Assembly: GCA_024233835.1 (NCBI GenBank)
Contig: JACKPC010000004.1
Location: 370,001-434,000 of the forward strand
Origin: Leptospiraceae bacterium
GTDB taxonomy: Bacteria > Spirochaetota > Leptospiria > Leptospirales > Leptospiraceae
Length of the DNA: 64,000 nt
Direction of reading: 5' to 3'
Positions 15,384 through 24,945 of the stretch are shown piece by piece. The translations under genes and the position numbers were made by a program. Positions within the stretch are counted from its first letter, which is position 1; the number at the start of each line of letters is the position of its first letter. A model generated the notes under the pieces. That model was not told where the DNA came from. It saw only the letters and a list, made by a program, of their open reading frames with translations, and ran no database searches.

Positions 15384-18359
15384 ATGAAATACCAGGAACA
15401 AATCTTTGATTGCAAGGATAGCGATAAAAAAACCTTCAGTTCCTTAAAATATGGAGAAGAAATTTTACATTTTATTAAACAGCTTGATAAATTGATATTA
15501 AAACAACAGGAAGCATTAAATCAATTAAATCTGGAAGTAGATAAGGATGAGATATTCGATAACTTATACAGAAGTAACCATATCCTTTATGGCATGGCTA
15601 AAATTTATGAGATTCCTAAAATAGAGCATCTTTTAGAAATTTTGGATTTTATTTTTGACCTGGCTCGACGGAGCAAGACTACCGAAATTTATTCTCTGGG
15701 ATATCTAATAACTTTATTCCACCAAAAAATTCTTGATCTTGTAGCTGAATTACAGCATTCAAATACTATATCTATTGATGTATCCGACTTAATAGAGGAG
15801 AGTAAAAACTATTTATTATCTCCTTTGAACCAATGGACAGAATCACCGTTTCAGGAAGTAGTTTCGACACCGGTATCTGAGAGTCAAGCAGAAAAAGTAG
15901 AAACAGCAGAAGAGCCCATTCAGCCTCCAATTCAAGTATTAAATAATATTCTAACAAGTAGTACTATTGAAATTCCTTATGATGATGAACCGGAACCTTT
16001 AAATGTGCCTCTGGATAAACTGGGAATGATTAGCGAGTTTTATGAAGAAAATATGGAAATTTTAGGAAACTTTGCTAACTCTCTTCTTGAGATTGAAAAT
16101 TCTGATGATCAGACGGAGTTAATCAATTCTTTATTTCGCATGATTCATACAGTAAAGGGAGGTGCACGACTACTGAATATTAAGAAATTAGAATGTCTTT
16201 CCCATTCAATGGAAAACTTACTTGATCTTATTCGACAAAGAAAACTATTCATTACATCAGAAGCTGTTGATTTATTACTGGACTGTAAATCTGCTCTTAC
16301 GGAAATGATGGAAGAAACAGCCTCTCGGGGCCCGTTTAGTACACGTATTCGTCCTTATATAGAACGCTTGCAGGCTTTGATTAACGGAAAAAGCCAGGCT
16401 TCTTCTTCCACATCATCACAGGCACAGGTTCCGACCTCTCCTTCGACTCCTTCAATAATACAGAATAATACAGAAAAACCTACATCAGATAAAGATAAGG
16501 GAAAAAATGCAGAATCTCTCAGAGTGAGTTCCGAAAAATTAGATGAAGTATTGAATACGGCATCAGAGATTTTTATAGGAAGAATTCGATTTCAAAATGA
16601 AATTTCTGCTATTCATAATTTTACAAAATCCTTCAAATCCACTCTGGATAGAACTTCAGAACTTCAGAAATCTCGCATATTAGCAAAAATGGAAATTCAT
16701 ATTCCGGAATTTGCCGAGGAAATAAAACGATTCATCGACTCCGGTAAAAAGCATAGTCGAAGTGTGGAAACACTATTATCGAACCTCTTCTCAAAGGTAG
16801 TAACTCGAATCATGCCGGAAAACACGGGCATGGAAATGTCTCTACACGAAGAACTGAATCTTAACTACTTAACAATAGTCGAAATTCAAAAACAACTTCA
16901 GAAAAATTTGGAAACTCTGGAGCAATTATCAACCAGACTGCAAAATGGTGCCATGAGCTTTCGGATGGTTCCCATTTCCAATTTATTTGAACGCTTTCCA
17001 CTACAATTACGTGATATGGCAAAAATGGTAGGGAAAAAGATTAAAGTAAATATCATAGGAGGGGATACAGAACTTGATAAAGTTCTTATAAATAAACTGG
17101 CAGATCCGCTTCTTCACATGTTAAGGAATTCCATTGATCATGGAATTGAGTTTCCGGAAGACAGGGCTCAGGCAGGAAAACCCGAAACCGGAACGATAAC
17201 ACTTGAAACCTATTATCATGGTTCCTATGCAGTAATAGAAATTCGTGATGATGGAAAGGGGATTGATGCAGATCGTATATTAGAAAAATCTATGGAAAGG
17301 GGATTGATTCAAGAAAATCAACAGGGAAAGATTACCAGGACTGAGATCCTGGAAATGATATTCTTACCCGGTTTTTCTACAAATGATAAAGTTACTGAAC
17401 TATCCGGAAGAGGTGTCGGAATGGATGTGGTAAAAACAGCTATTAATCAACTCCATGGAACTGTAGAAATTGAGAGCCAGATCGGAAAAGGTACCTGCTT
17501 TAAGCTTAAGCTCCCTTTAACATTAGCTATTGTTAAAATACTTTTAGTTCAGGAATCCTCTTACCAATTCGCCCTTCCTATCTTAAATATAGTAACTCTG
17601 ATTACAGTAAAACGACAGGACATTAAGCACATAGAGAATCGTTTAATTATTAATTATCAGGGACAAACAATTCCTGTAGCAAGCTTATCCAGTATACTGG
17701 ACTTCCCCCAAAGTCGATTTCAAAATGAAAAAATTCATATGGTAGTTTTGAATGAAAATAATCGTTTAATTGGTATTTTAGTAGATTCTGTATTAGGAAG
17801 ACAGGAGATTCTAATTAAAAGTTTGGGACGTTTTCTTACCAAAGTTCCTTTTGTGATGGGTTGTACTATTTTACGAGACAGTCGCTTGGTTTTAATTCTC
17901 GACCCGCGTCAAATTGCAGAAGCAGTAAAACAGTCAGACATGATAAATAAGAATCCGATAGGTTTACCTAAAATTGAAAGAAAAAATCGTCATACCATTT
18001 TAATCGTAGATGATTCTTTTATTCAAAGAGAAAATTTAAAAGCCATTTTTAAAAATACAGATTATGATGTGGAAACGGCAGAAAACGGATTTGATGCTCT
18101 CAAAACCTGTCGTAATAAAACATATTCTGCATTTTGTGTAGATATTATGATGCCGCTTATGGATGGATATGAATTTGTTGAGCGCCTCAGAAAAATAGAT
18201 ATTTATCGGAATACATTAATTTTCTTAATTACCAGTAAAGATATTGATCAGTTACGGATTTCTAACCTAAACATAACTTCCGTTTTTCAAAAACCTGTAA
18301 ATGGAGAGGAATTGATATCTATTTTAAATGATCGTCTGCAAAAGAAGGTGGGTATATGA
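15384..18359 (+). CDS. cheA: CheA-type hybrid histidine kinase with receiver
   Basis: Kinase of the chemosensory operon. Order: an N-terminal HPt-like domain with His66 in NHILYGMA (atypical); a linker; a canonical HPt with His255 in IHTVKGGARLL; a Ser/Thr-rich linker (about 335-375); a dimerisation region; and the HATPase with N582 in HMLRNSIDHG, the DDGKGI box and the SGRGVGMDVV box. A CheW-like regulatory domain (about 700-840) is followed by a C-terminal receiver with phospho-acceptor Asp920 in VDIMMPLMDG and Lys in FQKPV. The fused receiver is typical of CheA proteins serving non-flagellar pathways. Its stop overlaps the next gene's start (ATGA). Confidence 0.95.
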   Translation: MKYQEQIFDCKDSDKKTFSSLKYGEEILHFIKQLDKLILKQQEALNQLNLEVDKDEIFDNLYRSNHILYGMAKIYEIPKIEHLLEILDFIFDLARRSKTTEIYSLGYLITLFHQKILDLVAELQHSNTISIDVSDLIEESKNYLLSPLNQWTESPFQEVVSTPVSESQAEKVETAEEPIQPPIQVLNNILTSSTIEIPYDDEPEPLNVPLDKLGMISEFYEENMEILGNFANSLLEIENSDDQTELINSLFRMIHTVKGGARLLNIKKLECLSHSMENLLDLIRQRKLFITSEAVDLLLDCKSALTEMMEETASRGPFSTRIRPYIERLQALINGKSQASSSTSSQAQVPTSPSTPSIIQNNTEKPTSDKDKGKNAESLRVSSEKLDEVLNTASEIFIGRIRFQNEISAIHNFTKSFKSTLDRTSELQKSRILAKMEIHIPEFAEEIKRFIDSGKKHSRSVETLLSNLFSKVVTRIMPENTGMEMSLHEELNLNYLTIVEIQKQLQKNLETLEQLSTRLQNGAMSFRMVPISNLFERFPLQLRDMAKMVGKKIKVNIIGGDTELDKVLINKLADPLLHMLRNSIDHGIEFPEDRAQAGKPETGTITLETYYHGSYAVIEIRDDGKGIDADRILEKSMERGLIQENQQGKITRTEILEMIFLPGFSTNDKVTELSGRGVGMDVVKTAINQLHGTVEIESQIGKGTCFKLKLPLTLAIVKILLVQESSYQFALPILNIVTLITVKRQDIKHIENRLIINYQGQTIPVASLSSILDFPQSRFQNEKIHMVVLNENNRLIGILVDSVLGRQEILIKSLGRFLTKVPFVMGCTILRDSRLVLILDPRQIAEAVKQSDMINKNPIGLPKIERKNRHTILIVDDSFIQRENLKAIFKNTDYDVETAENGFDALKTCRNKTYSAFCVDIMMPLMDGYEFVERLRKIDIYRNTLIFLITSKDIDQLRISNLNITSVFQKPVNGEELISILNDRLQKKVGI

Positions 18360-20359
18360 ATCCTATATCTAAAAATGCAAAAATATTTTTTTGTATTGAA
18401 AACGAAATTTATTGTGACTATCTAAAAACGCATTTTAAAGATCTGCATGAGTTTTTTATTGATTATGAACAACTCGCCTATCAGGTTTCGGAAGATCCGC
18501 AGGGGATACTTATACTACAATCAGATAGTCGAGAATATGATATTATTGAAATGTGCAAAAATTTAAAACGTCTATTTGCTAATAATATAAAGATTCTATT
18601 ACTTTCCTCGGATTATCAAGTTTATGAATATGCTCAAACAGCTGTAGACTCTTTTTTACAATTTCCAATATCCAAACCAGAGCTGATGCATGCCATCAGT
18701 GAACTATCCGAGAAAAAGAGAAAAATTCTATTAATAGATGATTCGAAATTAGTACATAAACATATTTGCCCTCCTTTAAAGGAAGAAGGTTATGAAGTTT
18801 ACTCTGCGATGGATGGCCAGGAAGGTCTGGAAATGGCAGAGAAAATTTTTCCTGATTTGATTATATCTGATATTGAAATGCCCCGCTTAAACGGTTTCGA
18901 GGTCTGTTTGGCTATCCGGAAAAGTCCTCGTTTAAGTGATGTTCCAATTATCATGTCCAGTACCTTAGGTTCAGCATCGGATCAGAGGAAGGGGTTTGCT
19001 GCCGGGGTTGATGAGTATATTACAAAACCCGTAAATATTCCGGATCTCATCAGTCGTTTGGACAAAATTTTTAAACGGAATTTGAGTGGACGTGAAAACA
19101 TTTTAGTTATAGAACCGGATGCAAATATTGCTCGAAACATTACAAAACCCTTAATTAAGCAGGGCTTTTCTCCAAGAGTATGTGCGAATATAGGAGAAGC
19201 TATTAAAATACTCAGACGTTTTACATATCAATTAGTTATAAGTGAAGCCGAATTATCAGATGGCAGTGTTATTGAATTGCTAAAAGCGATGTCAGTTTTG
19301 CCCAAAAATCAGAATAGTATTCTTCTGGTAATTACTGACCAAAACAATCAAACAGAAGTCAAGATGGTAATGCAGGCAGGAGCAAAAGGAGTCATTCTAA
19401 AACCTTTTACCCAGGATAACCTTCTTGTACATGTAGAACGAAGTATTGCAAATAAAAAAGTAGAATTAGAAAAAGCTCAAATAGAAAAATATATATCAAA
19501 AGCTTCCAGAAAAATGGCTCTGGAAAAATCGATACTTTCAGGTTCAGAAAGTACCAGTAGGGCTTATCACAAAAATGTAACTATCTTCTTCAGTGATATA
19601 AAAAATTTTACAAGCCGTTGTGAACGATATTCTCCTAAGGAGATTGTGCAACAAATTAATGCTTTATTTTCTGCGATGACCCAGGCCATTCAAAAAACCG
19701 GTGGTGATGTGGATAAATTTATTGGTGATGCCTGCATGGCTTTTTGGATGGAGGATGATTTAGATAAATCTTCTTTCGCTGCCCTTGGATTTATGGCTCA
19801 AATCCATGAAGAATTAGAAAAGCTTAATGATACAAATCCTCAACTAAAGCAAGATCCAATAAAACTCCGAATGGGACTCAATACGGGTCAGGCAATATTA
19901 TGCGACATTGGGGCTGCTGAGTCCCGTATCGACCTTACTATTATAGGTGACACAGTCAATCTGGCAGCTCGTTTAGAGTCTGCTGCCAAACAATACGGCC
20001 TGGATAACCTGGTGAGTGAATTTTCCTTACATCCACATTTTGAACACTTTTCCGCAAGACCCATAGACCTGGTGAAAGTTAAAGGAAAAGAGAAACCGGT
20101 AGAAGTATATGAACTTATGGGAACTATCGATTCGATTCAGCCGGAACAGAAAACATTAATCCAAGTTTTTAGCCGGGCTATTGCTGAATACAGGAACGGA
20201 AATTTTAAAGCTGCCCTGGAGTTTTTTTGCCAGACATTACCCTTAGAGCATCATCCTGAAGAATTAAATCCATCTTCAGTAATGATAAAACGCTGTGAAC
20301 AACTACTGGAAACTCCCCCGGAAAACTGGGATGGAATCTGGACTTTAACCACCAAGTAG
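18356..20359 (+). CDS. multi-receiver class III adenylate/guanylate cyclase
   Basis: Likely output of the chemosensory operon: a cyclase controlled by phosphorylation. A degenerate N-terminal receiver-like stretch (about 1-115) lacks the Asp set. A complete receiver follows with acceptor Asp172 in ISDIEMPRLNG and Lys in ITKPVN, then a second degenerate receiver (about 245-360; the ISEAELSDG region has Glu where the acceptor Asp is expected). The cyclase domain carries metal ligands Asp414 (FFSDIKNF) and Asp458 (DKFIGD), Lys454 and Asp532 (IIGDT) consistent with ATP as substrate, and the NLAAR transition-state pair N535/R539. A short C-terminal helical tail follows. cAMP as product is inferred from these residues. 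Confidence 0.93.
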   Translation: MNPISKNAKIFFCIENEIYCDYLKTHFKDLHEFFIDYEQLAYQVSEDPQGILILQSDSREYDIIEMCKNLKRLFANNIKILLLSSDYQVYEYAQTAVDSFLQFPISKPELMHAISELSEKKRKILLIDDSKLVHKHICPPLKEEGYEVYSAMDGQEGLEMAEKIFPDLIISDIEMPRLNGFEVCLAIRKSPRLSDVPIIMSSTLGSASDQRKGFAAGVDEYITKPVNIPDLISRLDKIFKRNLSGRENILVIEPDANIARNITKPLIKQGFSPRVCANIGEAIKILRRFTYQLVISEAELSDGSVIELLKAMSVLPKNQNSILLVITDQNNQTEVKMVMQAGAKGVILKPFTQDNLLVHVERSIANKKVELEKAQIEKYISKASRKMALEKSILSGSESTSRAYHKNVTIFFSDIKNFTSRCERYSPKEIVQQINALFSAMTQAIQKTGGDVDKFIGDACMAFWMEDDLDKSSFAALGFMAQIHEELEKLNDTNPQLKQDPIKLRMGLNTGQAILCDIGAAESRIDLTIIGDTVNLAARLESAAKQYGLDNLVSEFSLHPHFEHFSARPIDLVKVKGKEKPVEVYELMGTIDSIQPEQKTLIQVFSRAIAEYRNGNFKAALEFFCQTLPLEHHPEELNPSSVMIKRCEQLLETPPENWDGIWTLTTK

Positions 20360-20670
20360 GTCACTGTTTAGTTATTAGAGATTAGTAATAGTTCTCAGAA
20401 CTGTTATTCCTTTTAGAAATCTAAGCTTTCAAATAAGATCTTTATTTCTTTAATCTTTTATTCTTTTTCAAAACCTAAAACTACATTGAGAAAGCCTCCG
20501 GTAAACCCATCTTTTCAAATTCCTGGAAATATACTATACCAGTTTCATGAATACAGCACAAAACTGGAAAGAACATATAGAAAATTCATAATCCGGATTA
20601 CAAACCGGCAGGTTGGACTCCTCGTGCTCTTGTAGGCAAAAAGTGGTATCTCTTGCCCGCCTGCTTCTTC
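20360..20670. other. intergenic region with Rpn gene remnant
   Basis: This gap of about 310 bases holds the short degraded Rpn fragment listed separately. The remainder shows no intact gene. An open stretch around 20590-20660 reads PAGWTPRALVGKKWY on the plus strand but has no start or ribosome site and was not recognised. Confidence 0.5.
20438..20492 (-). pseudogene. remnant of an Rpn-family nuclease gene
   Basis: Translated on the minus strand, this piece reads LNVVLGFEKE, a stop, then KIKEIKIL. The intact gene (minus strand, bases 11038-11092) has LNAVLGFEKE, E, then KIKEIKIL. The DNA is similar along the whole 55 bp, and the flanks have diverged beyond recognition. It shows that at least one further Rpn copy once stood here and decayed. 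Confidence 0.75.
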
Positions 20671-21171
20671 TTAATCATCCCCCATTCCATCACTATTCAT
20701 TTCTTTATTCTGCTTCTCCAGTGCAAATTTGAATTTTTCTTCAGTGAATGGAGAGCACTCTTCAAAATCTAAAGGTTCTTTAGAGACTTTATCAACAAAG
20801 GCAATATAACCACCTTTTTTCGTAAGGAAATAGGTACCTGAATCTGTTTTGAATACATCATTTTCTAAATCCAGAACATATTTCGAAGGTTTATCTTTTT
20901 TATTAAAAGAAAGGGATACCCTGTCTGAACTAAACTGCAACCTGACAGGATCTGATCCACCATAATAACATAATAAATCTTTACCAAAAATAGTAGAAAG
21001 TTTTTGTTTTTCACCTTCTCCGGCTGGATTTGCTGAAACGGGCTCAGTCTGCGGATTTGTTTCAGGCTGTGTTACTTCTGACCTGCCTTTCTTTTTTAGT
21101 GATTTTTCCTTTTTGCAAAATGGAAAGACTACCAAAACCAATAAAATTATTATCAAATTAAATTTTGTCAT
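20671..21171 (-). CDS. hypothetical lipoprotein
   Basis: Not a recognised family. From ATG 21171 the protein has a short basic start, a strongly hydrophobic stretch (IIILLVLVVFPF) and a Cys followed by KKEKSLKKKG. This looks like a relaxed spirochaetal lipobox and charged tether. A Pro/Thr/Glu-rich linker (about residues 30-60) leads to a compact domain of some 95 residues with alternating strands (DPVRLQFSSDRVSLSF, YVLDLENDVFKTDSGTYFLT, YIAFVDK). The frame can be extended to a GTG at 21225, but the signal peptide argues for 21171. Envelope location is inferred. Confidence 0.7.
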   Translation of the reverse strand: MTKFNLIIILLVLVVFPFCKKEKSLKKKGRSEVTQPETNPQTEPVSANPAGEGEKQKLSTIFGKDLLCYYGGSDPVRLQFSSDRVSLSFNKKDKPSKYVLDLENDVFKTDSGTYFLTKKGGYIAFVDKVSKEPLDFEECSPFTEEKFKFALEKQNKEMNSDGMGDD

Positions 21172-21284
21172 AAAAATATTAAATTCAAAAAATAATTCGA
21201 TTACAGTCAATTCTTTTATACTCACGGCATAATGGTTTTTGGTTAATATTTTAAGCTGATAATCTTCTTACGCATAAACTTCCG

Positions 21285-21350
21285 GAGCCTGTCTAAGAAT
21301 GAAGCTACAGGCTCTTGCAGCTTGCTTTTCTGTAATAGATAAACTTATTA
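21285..21350 (+). repeat. dispersed hairpin repeat A, copy 1
   Basis: This 66-bp segment is the near-exact reverse complement of 38887-38953. It contains GAGCCTGT and ACAGGCTC arms that fold into a hairpin, followed by TTGCAGCTTGCTTTTC. Here it stands in the divergent gap before the biotin synthase gene. Confidence 0.8.
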
Positions 21351-21471
21351 CTGTAAGACTGTCCGGCTAACCGGCTTTGCTCTAAGCTCCTTAAGAGCGT
21401 AAAATAAAATCAATTCTTTTCCATAAAAAAAGCCTTGTAATAAATCCGAGACTAAAATCAGGTTTGGAACT

Positions 21472-22527
21472 ATGGCAATTTTATTAGAAACAAATGGTAT
21501 CCCACGAGAAAAAAGTATTATCAGCAAGGAAGAAGCCCTGTCTATTTTGGATGGCACTGTAGATCTTACCACCGCCCTGGATAGAGCCTATACTTTCCGA
21601 AAAAAATATTTCTCTAAAACTGTACAAATTCATATTCTCGATAACATAAAAAATGGTTATTGTCCGGAAGACTGCGGCTACTGTGCCCAGAGAAAAGATG
21701 CCAATTCCGGGGTACAAAATTATCCACTAAAACCAGTAGAAGAAATTTATAAAGAAGCTGTAGAAGCTAAGGAAAATGGAGCCTATCGTTTTTGCATGGT
21801 GACTTCCGGTACAGGCCCCGGTTCAGCCTATCTCGATAAAATTATTCCCGTAATTGAAAAAATCAATACAGAACTGAACATGAAAGTCTGCCTATCCGCC
21901 GGTTTCTTAGATGAAGAAAAAGCTCTAAGGTTAAAAAATGCGGGATTAGATAGATACAATCATAATATAAACACATCTGAAGGTAATTATTCTAATATTT
22001 GTAGTACCCATGGATATGGAGACAGGCTTGAGACACTTGAAATTTTGAAAACCACCGGTATAGGGATTTGTAGCGGTCTGATTGTGGGTATGGGAGAAAG
22101 TTTCGAAGAAATGATAGATCTGGCTTTTGAACTAAAGCGTCTCGGAGCACAATCTATCCCTGTGAATTTCTTTATTCCGGTTGCAGGACATGCCATTAAG
22201 AATTTGAATCAACTAAACCCGGAACTTTGCATTCGTATTCTTTGTGTATTTCGATTGGTCAACCCGGATGCAGAAATTCGCATCGGAGCCGGTAGAGAAG
22301 GACATTTACGAGGTCTTCAATCTATGGGTTTATATCCCGCAAATTCCCTTTTTGCTTCCGGATATTTGAATGTGAAGGGAAGTGAAATGCACGAAACGGT
22401 AAAAATGATCCGGGATGCAGGCTTTGAACCGGAATTAGAAAGTGGGAAACTTTCTGACTACGAGGAAGAAAATCATCTTTATTCCGAAGAGAATATAAAG
22501 AATTTGTATAAATATCGCGCTGAATAA
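21472..22527 (+). CDS. bioB: biotin synthase
   Basis: Radical SAM enzyme that inserts sulfur into dethiobiotin, the last step of biotin synthesis, in the cytoplasm. The SAM cluster motif is CPEDCGYC (Cys64, Cys68, Cys71). Further family landmarks are RFCMVTSGTGP, GLDRYNHNINTSE, GICSGLIVGMGES, NFFIPVAGH and the IRIGAGREGHLR segment, which carries the Arg of the second cluster. Length 351 is normal. It is the only biotin gene in the window, followed 22 bp later by a transporter gene, so other bio genes must lie elsewhere or biotin precursors are acquired. Confidence 0.97.
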   Translation: MAILLETNGIPREKSIISKEEALSILDGTVDLTTALDRAYTFRKKYFSKTVQIHILDNIKNGYCPEDCGYCAQRKDANSGVQNYPLKPVEEIYKEAVEAKENGAYRFCMVTSGTGPGSAYLDKIIPVIEKINTELNMKVCLSAGFLDEEKALRLKNAGLDRYNHNINTSEGNYSNICSTHGYGDRLETLEILKTTGIGICSGLIVGMGESFEEMIDLAFELKRLGAQSIPVNFFIPVAGHAIKNLNQLNPELCIRILCVFRLVNPDAEIRIGAGREGHLRGLQSMGLYPANSLFASGYLNVKGSEMHETVKMIRDAGFEPELESGKLSDYEEENHLYSEENIKNLYKYRAE

Positions 22528-22549
22528 AATAAACTAAGAGAGGTACAGA

Positions 22550-23935
22550 ATGAGTGCAGAAAGGCTTCCGCTGGGAAAACAAATCGCGTATGCAATCGGT
22601 CAGTTTGGCTGGTCTACCCTGATAAATATTGTAGGAATACAATTATTGTATTTTTATATTCCACCTAATGATGCAGGAATTCCTTTTTTTATTACCCAGC
22701 AGACATTTCTGGTTGTTTTAAATGCAATCGTCCTCTTAGCAGCAGCCGGAAGACTCTGGGACGCTGTAACCGACCCCCTAATTGCAAGTTTAAGCGATCG
22801 CTGGAAAGGAAAAGGCGGAAGAAGGATTCCTTTTTTAAAAGCGGGCGCTGCACCGGCAGCTCTCTTTTGTGTACTTCTTTTTGTTCCGATAAATTCGGGA
22901 GTTAGTAGCTTAAATATTGTCTGGCTTTTTATTATTCAGACGTTCTTTTATCTATTCATTACGGTTTATGTAACTCCGTTTTTTGCTCTTCTTCCCGAAC
23001 TCGGGCATAGTCCGGAAGAAAAGCTAAACTTATCTACCTGGATCTCCATCACCTATGCCCTCGGAATCATGCTGGCTTCTCAGGTTCCTACCATAGGAGG
23101 ACTTTTACAGTCTTCTCTGGGCCTGCCTGATAAAGTTACCGGGATACAATATTCCATTTCCATTTTAAGTTTTATAGCGATGCTCTTGATGCTCGTTCCG
23201 GGGTTCATGATTGATGAGAAAAAATATTGTCACTCGGTTCCTTCTGATGTACCGCTCATGCAGGCTTTAAAAATTACCTTTAAGAATAAAAGTTTTATTT
23301 ATTATGTGGTAGCAGACTTTTCTTATTTCATGTCTCTTTCTATCGTAATGACCGGACTTTTATACTACATTACTGTTCTTTTAGGTTTAAATGCTTCTAT
23401 GATGGGAGCACTTTTACCCATCATGGTAGTGTTATCTTTTTTGTTTTACCCCTTAGTGAATGTTCTTGCGAAAAAGCTGGGAAAAAAAATTTTAATTAAT
23501 GGTTCTTTTCTTTTTATGGCTCTCATTTTTTCCTCTATCTATTTCTTTGGAAAAATCTCCTTTTTATCCAATGAATGGCAGGCATATACTTTTACGATTC
23601 TCTATTCTATTCCAATTTCTTTCTTAGGAATATTACCGAATGCAGTATTAGCTGATATTGCCGAACACGATGCTTTAAAAAACGGAGTCCGGCAGGAAGG
23701 GATGTTTTTTGCAGCCAGAACCCTTATGCAGAAATTCGGGCAAACATTCGGTGTGCTGGTATTTGCAGCTTTGACAACTTTTGGAAAAGATAAAGGTGAT
23801 GATTTAGGAGTTCGAATCAGCGGAATCATTGGTTTTCTCCTCTGCCTTTTTGCCGGTTTATACTTTTTCAAATATCAAGAAAAGGAATTATTAGAGGAAA
23901 CAATCAGCCTACAATCTTCACAGGGGAAAGAATAG
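22550..23935 (+). CDS. MFS transporter, GPH (melibiose carrier-like) family
   Basis: Inner-membrane cation symporter of the glycoside-pentoside-hexuronide type, with about 12 hydrophobic helices over 461 residues. Landmarks are the N-terminal LGKQIAYAIGQFGWSTLINIV, the loop 2-3 motif DAVTDPLIASLSDRWKGKGGRRIPF, and the central DEKKYCHSVPSD loop. Spacing to bioB and a GAGAGG ribosome site suggest co-transcription. The substrate is unknown; biotin transport is not supported by the family. Confidence 0.88.
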   Translation: MSAERLPLGKQIAYAIGQFGWSTLINIVGIQLLYFYIPPNDAGIPFFITQQTFLVVLNAIVLLAAAGRLWDAVTDPLIASLSDRWKGKGGRRIPFLKAGAAPAALFCVLLFVPINSGVSSLNIVWLFIIQTFFYLFITVYVTPFFALLPELGHSPEEKLNLSTWISITYALGIMLASQVPTIGGLLQSSLGLPDKVTGIQYSISILSFIAMLLMLVPGFMIDEKKYCHSVPSDVPLMQALKITFKNKSFIYYVVADFSYFMSLSIVMTGLLYYITVLLGLNASMMGALLPIMVVLSFLFYPLVNVLAKKLGKKILINGSFLFMALIFSSIYFFGKISFLSNEWQAYTFTILYSIPISFLGILPNAVLADIAEHDALKNGVRQEGMFFAARTLMQKFGQTFGVLVFAALTTFGKDKGDDLGVRISGIIGFLLCLFAGLYFFKYQEKELLEETISLQSSQGKE

Positions 23936-23996
23936 ATTTGACCGTAAGCATTGTTTATAAAATTTGTAATAGTGAGCCGGGAGTTGGTGAATAAAT

Positions 23997-24188
23997 ATGA
24001 AATTCAGAATAGAAATTAATAAGCTTAAAAATGGTTATATTGAGGCAAAACTCATAGATACGATCACAAATCATCCTATAGAATTTAGAATTTGTGATTC
24101 TGAATACTACGTTCAGACACAAATTGCAGATTGGCAGAAAAGGTTCCGGATGAATGAGCCTATAGAAGAGGATGATGAAGAAATCTAG
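23997..24188 (+). CDS. small hypothetical protein
   Basis: A 63-residue soluble protein with a predicted strand-rich body (MKFRIEINKLKNGYIEAKLI) and an acidic C-terminus. It has a reasonable ribosome site (GGTG) and its last 17 bases overlap the start of the next gene, which supports a translated, coupled frame. No family was recognised. Confidence 0.6.
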   Translation: MKFRIEINKLKNGYIEAKLIDTITNHPIEFRICDSEYYVQTQIADWQKRFRMNEPIEEDDEEI

Positions 24189-24930
24189 GCTATTAACCCT
24201 CCTTGTTCTAAGTTTATTTTTCATATCCTGCGGCACTTTTAACCGCAGAAGAGAGCTTAATTATCACAGTAACAGGTTTGAATGTGTATCTGAACCCGGC
24301 TGGCGATATGAAAAAAAGAAGTATGAGAAATATCTTATCGCCTGGACCGGATTTAAAGAAATCTACAATAAACAGAATCAGGACATAAAGAAACTGGATG
24401 CTGTAATTGTAGGAGACAGCCTGGTGCATCTTTTTCACGATGCTCTTTTAATCAAAGAATTTCCGGGTATAGCGATATACAATCGAGGAATCGGTGGAGA
24501 TATGACCGATCTCCTTCTGAGTCGGATAGAAGAGAATGTTCTAAGTCTGAATCCTCCCCTAATTATCATTGAAATTGGTGGAAATGACCTCATACAGGGA
24601 CGTTGCCTTTCCAACATCGAGGAAAATGTAATAAAAATTGTGAATCTAATTCATGAGAAAAATAAAAAAACGAAAATCCTTTTTCTTTCGATTCCGCCCA
24701 CAGATAGTAAACATTTAAATTCTATCACCCCGGTGTACAATCTATTTTTGCGAAATCTGGCTGAAAAAGATCCTATGGTTTCCTATATAGAACTCTGGGC
24801 CTATATGAGGGATAAGGATCTTCCCACAATAAAAAAAGAATATATAAGACCTAAGGACAAGATTCATTTTAATGAGGCCGGATATGCACTCTGGGGAGAA
24901 TTAATACGGCCTTATTTGAAACAGAAATAA
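24172..24930 (+). CDS. SGNH/GDSL-type hydrolase lipoprotein
   Basis: Predicted esterase or lipase anchored in the envelope. The signal peptide ends in a lipobox-like FISC (Cys20). SGNH blocks are in order: GDSLVHLF with Ser83, the Gly of NRGIGGD, GGNDL with the Asn, and the C-terminal D229-K-I-H232 pair. The length of 252 matches the GDSL lipases. The substrate, possibly an acylated envelope polymer, is not known. It overlaps the preceding small gene and is followed 15 bp later by another small gene. Confidence 0.9.
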   Translation: MMKKSRLLTLLVLSLFFISCGTFNRRRELNYHSNRFECVSEPGWRYEKKKYEKYLIAWTGFKEIYNKQNQDIKKLDAVIVGDSLVHLFHDALLIKEFPGIAIYNRGIGGDMTDLLLSRIEENVLSLNPPLIIIEIGGNDLIQGRCLSNIEENVIKIVNLIHEKNKKTKILFLSIPPTDSKHLNSITPVYNLFLRNLAEKDPMVSYIELWAYMRDKDLPTIKKEYIRPKDKIHFNEAGYALWGELIRPYLKQK

Positions 24931-24945
24931 AAGGAGAAATTCAAA

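Noticed and set aside
20590..20660. Short plus-strand reading PAGWTPRALVGKKWY
   Set aside because: No start codon context and no recognised family; too short to support a gene.
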